In this document: positions 34,324 to 43,935 of the stretch, piece after piece | Layout: each line of letters starts with the position of its first letter | Numbering within the stretch: position 1 is the first letter of the stretch | Assembly: GCF_964340395.1 (NCBI RefSeq) | Contig: NC_135551.1 | Coordinates: forward strand, 8,537,379-8,601,378 | Direction of reading: 5' to 3' | Source of the DNA: Glandiceps talaboti | Taxonomy: Eukaryota > Hemichordata > Enteropneusta > Spengelidae | DNA length: 64,000 nucleotides | Translations under genes and position numbers: made by a program | Notes under the pieces: generated by a model | The model's database searches: none | Told to the model about the DNA's origin: nothing | What the model saw: the letters and a program-made list of their open reading frames with translations, nothing else

Positions 34324-34509
34324 TTTCCAGCATGAAATACGGTGAACAACTTACGAAATTGGGAGAGAAATGAGCGAGCGGTGACTCCGTGTACTTCCTG
34401 GTTTGTCCGAGTGTCGTCTGGATAATAACAAAAAAAGCGCGCCACTGACGGCGAAACCGGCGCCATTTGCCCCCTCTCCAAGATGGCGGCAATAACCATG
34501 AAAGCGTCC
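34324..34509 (-). repeat. ISL2EU right terminal inverted repeat
   Basis: Complement of the left repeat, with a few substitutions and a 2-4 bp indel near its middle. Ends GCGTCC before AT. Confidence 0.9.
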
Positions 34510-35539
34510 ATTGTAGGCAATTAGTTATTGTTTTATTCGCATCCTGTGGGACGTTAACCCCCATGGCGAGGACGCGCTCCAATATAACTCAGCAGCGGGA
34601 AACCAAGGTAAATTTTCACAGCTCTTGTCTATAGTTGATGCAAGTGTCACAATCGCCCGTCTATTCCCCGGGCGATTGTGACACTTGCATTTATTTATAA
34701 CTACATAGTCTAATTATTATTACAATTCACCGCTGGGTAGCGTTAGTCGTGATGTGGTGGGGCCGGTGTTCACAGGGACAAGGTTCTCGAGATATGCTGT
34801 GAGTATTTTTTTTTATCAGAATACAGTAAAATGTCGATAATATAAACGTGTTTAGGCAAATGCATATTGAAGAGTGAAACAAACTTTAGTTCTGTGATCA
34901 CACAAAGTCACTGCATAAAAATACTACTAGTACTATAAGTACTCAGTATTACCGTACTTGACATGTTATCATCATTTACCGATTTTAGACTTATTTAACA
35001 GCAATCTTGCAATGTTCTTTGACTGCATTCCATCGGTGTATCTCACTAAAAATGTTGATTTTGCGCTCCTTTCTTTTCCCCCACTTGTTTTCACTAGCGG
35101 AATGGAGCAGTTCCACATTACCATCGATCATATTCGGCGCTAGGTAATTACCTGTTAACATGCACTATCCTTAACCCATTAGGAACTATGTAACATGGTT
35201 TGGACTCACCATCAATAAAGGTAAATTGCTAAATTTAAATTTAAAGGTAAATTGAAATTAGATATCACACGATGAAAAGTTATGAGGAATCCCTTTATAT
35301 CTGAATCATTGGAATAATTGTACTTGGTTTTGAAATCAAACTTAAACCGTCTCTATATTAATAACGTGTAACTTTTAAGGCCATCCAATACACTGAACCC
35401 TGTGTAAACTCCATATATAATAACATACACCTTGGCAAAATGAAAAAAATTCTCAGTCCTTTAGATGTCTGTTTTGTCAGGCTGTACACATATAGATGAC
35501 CTTACACTACAAGAACAATGGCGTCACAAACAAACTTAC
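34510..35539. other. Flank of ISL2EU; perfect hairpin at 34638-34690, otherwise nothing recognised
   Basis: I looked here on the minus strand for the missing catalytic exons of the integrase-like gene and did not find them. Confidence 0.45.
34638..34690. repeat. Perfect 22-bp inverted repeat with 9-nt loop
   Basis: The left arm (34638-34659) starts ATGCAAGTGTCACAATCG. The right arm (34669-34690) is its exact complement. It lies 128 bp outside the ISL2EU end. It could be a tiny foldback element, a small-RNA precursor or a protein-binding palindrome. Confidence 0.85.
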
Positions 35540-37000
35540 GATGCTCCTGTACAATCCACGTTTGAAACGCTTTCTCCCTCTTGCTTCAACACCATCTGGG
35601 TCAAGCACCCTTAATCTAGCAGCTACAGAATCTCTACGATATGAAAAATGATAAAGATGTACATGCAATTAATTGTTTTATTTAACTTTTTAACTAAGAT
35701 CCATCAACAGAGACATAAATAAACGTACATCTACTACCCCATGGCCTACCTTAACTTGCATAAACATGTTAGCAATGATCAAAACTCTGTATTTGTGATA
35801 ATCAGCCATAGTGGTAGGTTGAAAAGTTGAATGGAATGGTAAGTACATTAACTACATCAGGATAATGAGCTATCAAACTTAATTGCATGGAAACATTTAA
35901 GTTGTATTTCTTTTTAAGGCGACACCACATGGCTCTGTACCCACATCTTGACCCTGAACCATTCAATTCATGCTGAAAGGTGAAGTATAAAAGGATAAAT
36001 ATCTATATATGATGAATTCATGTATCCTAATAAAAAATATTGTTAGTTTTGAAAAAAGGGTACAAGTGAGAAATTTAAACTCAATGAATATGTGTGTACA
36101 AGTATTTAAAATGTGTTGAAAGGAACAATGGGTAAAAACTCACCAATATGGCATTATTTATGTCGTCATCACTGGATCGTGTTGTTCTGGCCAACTTCAG
36201 TTTTTTTGCGGTATCTAAGTTGTCTTGGGCTAAATTAAATCATTTTTTTTTGTTAATTGTTAAGTATCAATTTGAACATTAATGTCTACTTAGTATATGT
36301 CACCAAAAGCATTAAAAAGAATGATAACTGATTGATCTTAATATGAATTATACCTGGGATACTTGTCTGTGTTGGAACATCTTATTTTGTACAATGTACA
36401 ATCTCGGTATAATTTGGTAATAAATAAGAATTATACACAAAGAATATAAATCATACCATTGATAGAACTTAATAAATGACAAGTTTGTCACTGAAATATA
36501 CAGATATCACAATACCAAATAACTAATATTCTTTGTTCCTGACAGGTGTTAAAATTGTTTTTCATTTCATTACATAAATTGGGTATTCCCACCTTAGATA
36601 GATGCCATGGAACATATCAAGAAATGCAATTATATGGTATGCTGAATATCCAGCTTGCCAGAATGCTTGGATTGCATCATTGTCTATGAAAGATGTAATA
36701 AAATGAAGAGTTACAGTGACATATCTTCTGGTTAATTTTTGAAGTAATTAAGTAACTATTAAACTAACTATTTCATATAGACTTCTGAACTACCGTGCTT
36801 TAATTAACTGGGTAGATTACTTGATAAGAAACAGTGTATATATACAATCACTTATTGATTCATTGATTAAAATAGTATTTTTAAGTTTTTATCATTAATA
36901 CATATCACTACATGCACACAGCACATGTACGTGTACACACTGTAACATTGATACTGACCATTGTTGAAGTGTTGCCGAAACACTGGTTCACTCATGGTAT
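35540..37000 (-). pseudogene. Integrase-core-like gene family member, five exons seen, catalytic exons absent
   Basis: Minus-strand exons in order are 37000-36959 (TMSEPVFRQHFNN), 36683-36593 (FWQAGYSAYHIIAFLDMFHG), 36229-36144 (SPRQLRYRKK... DDDINNAIL), a fourth starting at 35972 (HELNGSGSRCGYRAMWCRLK) and 35633-35540 (RDSVAARLRVLDPDGVEARG). Phases agree across the first junctions (42, 91 and 86 bp), with splice sites such as GCAG| and |GTGAGT. The HTH-like start, GSGS..GYR and LDPDGVE match the N-terminal half of a multi-copy animal family with an rve-type integrase core, related to transposon integrases. The third exon has seven A where six would keep frame. The donor of exon four is unclear. 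No core exons follow before the ISL2EU insertion. Truncated or decayed. Confidence 0.65.
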
Positions 37001-37367
37001 CTGCAATGAATAAAAAATCCATAATACATAATAATGACATGTTCTGCAGATTCTTTAAGACATAGGCATGATCTGTCCATGACATGAAAGGGGTGATCGG
37101 TATGTGTTTAAAGGTCAATGTATTATCGGCTCCACACATTGTCTTCGAAAAATAAGTAATCATATAACTTGAACAAATTTTACCAGTCAAGGAAAGGGGC
37201 TTATGGTGCAGTGTCTAGACGACAAGCCAGGTCACCGAAAGTGGTACTCAGTCTAGTCCTGTCGGGGTCAATATTTAAATAAATAAATAAATAAATAACA
37301 AACTGTACATTTGTTTGAAGTGGTGGGAGGGGAGTGAAGATCAGTGTAACATGTGTATGGTTACGTT

Positions 37368-37412
37368 ATTCTCTTTTGGAGGATGTGTGGCCCTGAAAGG
37401 GGCCGTTTGGTT
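37368..37412 (-). promoter_or_regulatory. Second histone-type 3'-end signal, slightly degraded
   Basis: On the minus strand GGCCCCTTTCAGGGCC (37404-37389) matches the histone stem-loop except for C in place of U at the loop-closing pair. It is followed by ACACA and CCTCCAAAAGAGA. Similarity to the 32.4-kb copy extends some 25 bases beyond (CGTAACCATAC). It starts 23 nt after the stop codon of the ORF at 37428. Confidence 0.65.
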
Positions 37413-37427
37413 TGGTTTGTGTAATGT

Positions 37428-37789
37428 CTACTCAGCAGTAATAACCGTAAAACCTTGGTTCATCACCATCTCCTTAGCTCTGTCGAAGTTTGCTGGTTTC
37501 ACGAAAAAAACAATATTGCATTCTTGCACGACGCCAAGCCGTCGACAATGAAAGCAGGAACGGCCTTTGACTTGATGTAGTATCGACTGTTTGAAGAAAG
37601 ACGTGCATCGATTACTCTTGAAAGCAAACGAGCAAAGTCCCTCTTCAATTGCAAGTGACCGAGAACTTGCCGTGTCGCCTGTCGGACATTACAGTCATGA
37701 TTATTGGTTTCTTCGCGAAAAATATAGTAAGTCTTCGACGTTAATAACGTACCTCTAGTAGTGTAACGGTACATGCCAACTGCATACAT
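37428..37789 (-). CDS. Hypothetical ORF ending just before a histone-type stem-loop
   Basis: Two overlapping minus-strand readings exist. Frame 37789-37499 contains LKRDFARLLSRVIDARL and SKAVPAFIVDG. Another frame, open for about 90 codons, ends IVFFVKPANFDRAKEMVM... and TAG at 37428-37430. They may be one gene with a frameshift near 37540. No histone fold motif is visible and I do not recognise the family. The interest lies in its position 23 nt upstream of the stem-loop. Confidence 0.35.
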
Positions 37790-39382
37790 CTCCCGGACAC
37801 ATCTTCTTTACTACGATCTTTTGAATGATGGGATGACAAATTTGGTGTAACACTGTAACATGTACAGCTAGTAGCTCTGTCACTGAGTATGAACACGTAC
37901 GTGCATAACCATTTTTTTTTCATTTCCCGCCGCATTCCTTTGAGTAGTCGTGTGCACGATAGCCCGCCATTGTTATATCATGTAACTTATACAAACTTTA
38001 AAAAAGCACTGGTGAGATTTTTTTTAAACTTCAATAAAGATAGTTTATAGTACGGCTTGACCGATTTTGCAAATCAGGGGCCTTGATTTCGGTTGGTTAT
38101 ATGAAGCCATGACCCGCTCTTTCTTAGGGGTGTGACCTAGATCAAAAGAATTATAAATATGCATGAAACAAATTTCTCTCAGCACTCAATTTGCATGCAA
38201 CAAATTACACAACATTTTGAAACATTTTAACAACACAGTTTATCCCGCCCAAACATTGCAAATATATATTTATGGGTACAAATTTTCAACAATTAAAAAT
38301 CGAATGAAATCGTCATTTTTTTACTGGAACGTTCCACACATACAGCTGCCGCTGACTCTAACTGGGTAATATGTGTGTCCGTCAACGTGTCAATCTGCCA
38401 TGACTTTCACTCGATGTGTGATGCGGTCCAGTTTGTGGCTTTGTGTGTTCGCTGTCGTACTTTCTTGTCCAGGCTCTTCTTTACAAACTGCGAATTGGAC
38501 AATGGTGTTGAAAATCTGTCGTTTGATGTGACTGATGAATGATTGCACAGTGATTCTTTTCGTAGTGAATCTAGTTGCGATAATGTTACATCGTCCCAAT
38601 CGATTTTAAGATCGCGTGAAGCTTCGTCTGAATCCCTGTTTCCAAAAAAATAAATGCGTTTGTCGTGATGTGTTACAGATGTTGACGGAGCCGGAAAGGG
38701 GAAATATCGAGAATAAAAATGCGCAAAAACGAACTGGGACACTTGCAACATTTGTAGCCAAAAAATTCACTTTTCGATAAAAGGTTTCAAAAGATCCGTT
38801 TGAGCCAATCACGCTGTAGTATACATTACTTAATTTGTGAATTTTATGAATATTTAGAAGGGAACCCCCCTAAATTCTGCGTTCATGCCGTAATTTGCAT
38901 GTGAGGTTATGACATTTGAGCCATGTATTTGCTGGTTACATGACCCCTACCAGGCATTGCTCATGGTACTCATGGATTTCCCCGCAGCGTCGTTATCGTT
39001 TTGCATGCCAAGTATACACGGTACCGACGCACATTTTATAATGCATTCATAACTTACATAATAACATATTTGTAAATAAAAAATAGAATTAAAAGAAAAC
39101 ACATTTCATTAACATTTAGTTGTTTCAACCTTATTTGTTTTTTTTTCTGCTGTGCTTTTATGCAAGTACGTATTCGATCGATTATTTGTTTATTTGATTT
39201 CTCCTCCATTAGCGTGTTGAATTCGTCATCAGCTAATTCTAGCTCTACTCTTAATGATGATGTGGCCTTTCTATATTGGTGAAGCAAATGTTTTCTTTAT
39301 GATGTTTACCTCATGTGGTAAACGATCTTCTTTGATGGGGTGTCTGTAGGGAGAGTATGTTGACAAAACTGAATCAAGTAAC

Positions 39383-39418
39383 TATGTATGTATGTATGTA
39401 TGTATGTATGTATGTATT
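39383..39418. repeat. (ATGT)n microsatellite
   Basis: About nine units of a tetranucleotide. Confidence 0.9.
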
Positions 39419-39618
39419 TATGTAGTGGGTAGGTATGTATGTATCTATTTTAACTTAAGATAAATACTTACCAAATCTGCACTATATAGAGAGTAGCTCC
39501 CTTCATCAATTACGCTGGTATGACAACTTTTGTCATTGTTGTCAGCATCGTCACCATCAGAATGATACTTTGGCACAATACATTTATCTTATTGTCATTT
39601 CTCAATCTGAAATGAAAT

Positions 39619-39619
39619 G

Positions 39620-39665
<46 letters not shown>

Positions 39666-39675
39666 TAATAATAAT
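39619..39675. repeat. (AAT)n microsatellite
   Basis: About 18 trinucleotide units with one interruption. Confidence 0.9.
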
Positions 39676-40916
39676 CAAATTGTAAACAAACAAGTAAATG
39701 AATATATAAACACACAAACAAACAACCAACCAACCAAACAAACAAAGGTACAAGTGTATGTTATTTTTTTCATACGTATTTTTCCTTTCAGATGTTCATA
39801 GCCAACACTTTTAAACATACAATCATCAGTATATACTCTCTCCAGCAATTCGTACACATGTAAATACTCAATCGCATCATCGTCATCACAAACTGATTGC
39901 AGACGATGATATTTAAGAACATCGTAGTTGAGGCATAGGATTTGAAATACAATGTAATTTTCCTATGCATGTCAAACCCTCCTTGTGAGGAGCAGCGGAG
40001 ACTTCTGGTAGGGACTGGACATAAATAACAGGGGATGTACGTGGCTAATAGAATCCCACACCCCTAAGGGCTGAGATGGAATATTGCACACGAGTTGGGA
40101 AATTTTTGTCTGACACGAGCCGCAGTGAGACAACAATTCCCCAACAAATGTGAGATATTCCATCTCTGCCCATTGGTGTGTAGGATTCTTTTCTCATGTC
40201 CCTTTTTATGGTAGGAAAACAATTTAAAACCCGGTTATTACTGATTGAATTAACTAGACCAAGGCGGTCTTTGCTCTGTGTGTGTGTGTATGCTTTGTGT
40301 AAGTCACATTCATAACAACTGATTCCAGACATCAAATATTGAGATCAAGGCTTCATTGACCTATATACCAAAGTGACTACTTGTAAAGTTGTAATACTAG
40401 ACAAGCTAAATTTGTAAACATTAGTTAATTTGTTGCAATATTTATACACACAGTATGACCGAACATTTTTTTGTTGTTGCCAGAGCTCGAGAGGCACACG
40501 ACGCGATGGTTCATTTTCAAACATCATGACCGTATAACCCAATGCATGAATGTTTACAATTATTTACTAGTAACATGTACATGTTTATAAAATGTCAACT
40601 TTGAATCCATTTTCGAGGTCAACGGGGATAAAGCAGCATAACAGCTCTGACGACTTGTAGTCGAATGCGGGAGTCGACTCGTTGGCATTTCTCCCGGGCA
40701 TTTCTCCGGTTGCGGCCCAGGGTTGCGGTACGCAGTACCCGCAGTGACCCGATCATTATGAAGTCTACGGCTGTTGCGAGCTGGTTTGAACGCAAGTTAT
40801 TCTTATCTAGTGTTGTCTCTAAGGGTGAACAATCGATATGTTCCGATTGGTTTAAATTCTCCGATCATTACAAAAACATGAGCATCCTACCTAATGTGCC
40901 GCCGATATTTATCATC

Positions 40917-41223
40917 TTCGAATCAAAATGAACTTTATGCGTGGCAGGTCTAGATTAGGGGGACGACACTTCAGGGTGTTCTAAATAGTGCTAAAGTCCC
41001 GACCAAATTTTAGTCCAACATGAATAAAAAACACACCCACATTGTAGGCCAAGATGTAATTTTATAACATCACGTTTGTATTTTAGGATGGATTTGTACC
41101 AATATTGGATCAGTGTTTTATATTATCTCAACCCCACCCCATACACCCCTATTTTTGACACGCGTAAATGCCAAGAAGATTATTCAATTCATTAGCAAAT
41201 TTGTCACAGAATACACATACTTG

Positions 41224-41304
<81 letters not shown>

Positions 41305-42135
41305 TGAGGGTAGAAGAAAATCAAGTCGGGTTTTTCGTCTCTACAAGCCTGTTTCGTGAGTAAATCACTCGTCAGGAGATGTTGATATATATATAAATGC
41401 TCCATGCATATAGTACAATTCCGATTTGAAATAACTTATGTCATGTGCACTTTATCTCTCACCTCGTGATGAACTGACAAAGTTGATAGCGCGTATTTTG
41501 TTTCCCGGCTATGCATCTGTTTCCGGGCTGATATATGGTATTGATACAATTCAATTCAATTCAAGTTCAATATAATTTTATTTATCCCAAAATGGGATTA
41601 GTATACAAGAATAATTTTCGAATCAAAATGAACTATGTGGCAGGTAGATGTACATAAGGGCACGACACTTCAAGTATCCACTGGTTTAGAAAGGGTGTGC
41701 TAAAAACTGCTAAAATCCCGACCAAATTTTAGTCCAACATGAATTAAGAACATACACCCACATTGTAGGCCAAGGTGTAATTTTATAGCATTGCGTTTGT
41801 ATTTAGGATGGATTTGTAACAATATTAGATCAGTGTTAGATGACTTCACTCCACCCCACCCCATACACCCCTATTTTAGACACGCGTAAATGCCAATCAT
41901 TAACAAATTTGTCACAGAATACACATACTTGAAAATATATAAATGCTCCATGCATATAGTACAATTCCGAATTGAAATAACTCATGTCACTTTATCTTCA
42001 CCTCGTGTTGAACTGACAAAGTTGATATAGTGATTTTGTTTCCCGGCTATGCATCTGTTTCCGGGCTGATATATGGTGTTGATACAATTCAATTCAAGTT
42101 CAATATAACTTTATTTAACCCACAATGGGCAATTA
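40917..42135. repeat. Direct duplication (about 685 and 515 bp) ending in LINE-like 3' tails
   Basis: Copies start TTCGAATCAAAATGAAC at 40917 and 41617 and share CCGACCAAATTTTAGTCCAA, the ACACGCGTAAATGCCA block and TGCATCTGTTTCCGGGCTGA. Both end in TTCAAGTTCAATATAA-TTTATTTA. Copy one carries about 165 extra bases including the TA array. Identity looks near 85%, so the duplication is old. Confidence 0.8.
41227..41298. repeat. (TA)n microsatellite, 72 bp
   Basis: Pure TA run inside the insertion that distinguishes copy one of the duplication; it creates artificial Ile/Tyr ORFs on both strands. Confidence 0.95.
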
Positions 42136-42330
42136 ACATTGGCGGCTGTGAAAACAGACATAGCTAATATAAAGACAGTAAGTAAAATCATAAAATCTAT
42201 AAAACATCACACATCACAAACACTATCTTAAAAGGTACACATCATTTAAAAGCCGCACTGCTGTTGGAATAAAGGAATGTTTGCATCGGTTTGACCAATC
42301 TGATTAAAAGCCGATGTAGATGTCGGCTAA
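42095..42330 (-). mobile_element. 3' end of a non-LTR retrotransposon
   Basis: On the minus strand a degraded C-terminal motif reads CKHSFIPTAVRLLND, as at the end of many LINE ORF2 proteins. It is followed by a 3' tail with CCCATTGTGGGTTAAATAAAG and a TTGAA-rich end. A second tail copy lies at 41545-41605. Clade (CR1, L2 or similar) not settled. Confidence 0.55.
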
Positions 42331-43830
42331 TCTTTCATTGCTATTTTACCTTCGTTATTTGCCAGAATTGACCTTCTTGGTACATGTTTACATTTTTTAG
42401 CCTGATCGCCTCCTCTACATCTGAGCTGGCGCACATGCAAACGAATTTCTGCTCGGTGAGACACACAGCCAATCAGGTTGCGTCTTACTCGTCATGGGCA
42501 TACATGTACGCATTGTATATCACTGCGTACATGTATTGAATATCAATGGTTCTGCCCTGCGTTGTTGATTTGCATATCGGTTAGTTTCAGTAACGATAAA
42601 GTTCATCACAGCACCGGTAAAGACAACTCAGTTCCAAGACACTCATGTTGTGACATTCATGAGAAATACCAACATTTTCATCGTCAAAATTAATGTCATC
42701 CCGGGTCTCAATGTCACGAGTTCACTCATTCGTATCCCCATTGGTACTACTGTTACTGCTACTTGCAGGTGCGGGTGACGGAGGGCCTGAATCGATGTTA
42801 TCTCCACCAGTGTCAGATACCTGGCTGTCAGAAACCTCGAAATCCGAACCAACTTAAACCAGATGAATCATGACGGTTTCTTACTAGTCTAGCCAGGGGT
42901 AGGTCATCGTCGATGTCAGACTCGGTAAAACCATAAAATGATTTGTTGCTACATTCACAAAAAATATCAGCAATACGTTTTCCAACCTGATTACTCAATG
43001 CCGCCATTTTTAAAATTCCACGCAGCTTCAGTCAGAAATAGCAGGTGTCGAATCAAAACAAACAGCGGACGACTTGATAAACATTCAGTTACCTGCTATG
43101 TCGTATCACAAGGAGCTCAGGCTCATTTAGTTCTGTTTACAAATCTAAACAAAACAAATAAACAAATAAACAAGTAAACAAACAAAATAAACCGACAAAT
43201 GAGTAGATACATACATGAGTAAACGACAATAAACCAACGAACAAACAAACCCTGCCCCCCCCCCCCCGAAATGGTCACATATGGAAATAACCCACAAGGG
43301 TTGACTGATCAACAGCCATACCCAAAAGCTATTATAATTTTCATATCCTGAAAAAAATGCCATAAATTGACTTCAGATCAGTCACAAATCCACCTCGCTA
43401 GAACAAATATGCTTAGAACTCACATTTTTACCAGGCGAAATTGACAGCAAAATGAACAGAAAGGCTGTAAACTGGTGTCTTTCAAATCTGTTCCAGACGT
43501 CTGGAAATGTTCAGCTTCTTTGTGACACAGTTCAAATGTACGTAGAGGATTTTCACTTGAAAATACATGACCATTTTAAAGACTGGTATTTGGGTAACTA
43601 CTATCACTACTTCAGATAGTGTAATCATGTCTGGCTTCATTTTCTTGTTTCTCGTCATTGCCAATAATAGATCATCTGAACTGTACCTTGCATACTTCTG
43701 CATGGCACACTATGTACCCATGACCTAGTAAAACAGTAGATCAAATTATAATTAGATTTTGGTACTATGGAAGTGTATAATATTTGGTTATGTGGTGTAT
43801 CATAAATTAAAAATTTAATAGTGCACATAC
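42331..43830. other. No gene recognised; C13 homopolymer at 43255-43267
   Basis: Short frames without domains. Confidence 0.45.
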
Positions 43831-43935
43831 CTTCCCTCCTTTCTTCTTGTCGCCATTGACAGAACGTTTCTTTTATCCAGCTAACAAGTTTGTGTTTTCT
43901 GCCTTCGCATTCTTTTGCACGGAGTGCTACCTTTC
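43831..43935 (-). CDS. Candidate internal exon, unknown gene
   Basis: A 105-bp minus-strand block between an acceptor (TTGTGTAG) and a donor (GTATGT) reads KVALRAKECEGRKHKLVSWI then KETFCQWRQEERRE, a charged amphipathic helix pattern. It resembles an exon more than the flanks do. Its phase does not follow directly from the exon at 47407-47562. No function is proposed. Confidence 0.3.

Larger units (their letters stand above)
28366..34509. mobile_element. ISL2EU-type DNA transposon, 6.1 kb, with YqaJ and DDE transposase genes (defective)
   Basis: Long inverted repeats (28366-28555 and 34324-34509, roughly 95% alike by eye) start GGACGCTTTCA and end TGAAAGCGTCC. Each is flanked by AT, compatible with a 2-bp target duplication. 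Inside are two convergent genes typical of ISL2EU: a SAP-SWIM-YqaJ-PHD protein on the plus strand (29325-31249) and a THAP-HTH-DDE transposase on the minus strand (33894-32469). Both carry stops and frameshifts, so the copy is dead, although its termini are well preserved and could still be mobilised by a relative. Between the genes lie a 173-bp hairpin and a histone-type 3'-end signal. Confidence 0.88.
37790..40916. other. Weak exon-like minus-strand frames at 38407-38751 and 39120-39287
   Basis: The first frame includes RDLKIDWDDVTLSQLDSLRK and looks protein-like but domain-free. The second is a charged helix (VELELADDEFNTLMEEKSNK). Neither could be tied to a gene. Microsatellites occur at 39383-39418 (ATGT)n and 39619-39675 (AAT)n. 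The rest shows nothing. Confidence 0.35.

Noticed and set aside
41113-41405. ORFs on both strands at the TA array
   Set aside because: They consist of Ile-Tyr repeats from the (TA)n microsatellite and have no coding signal outside it. The same applies at 61572-61787.
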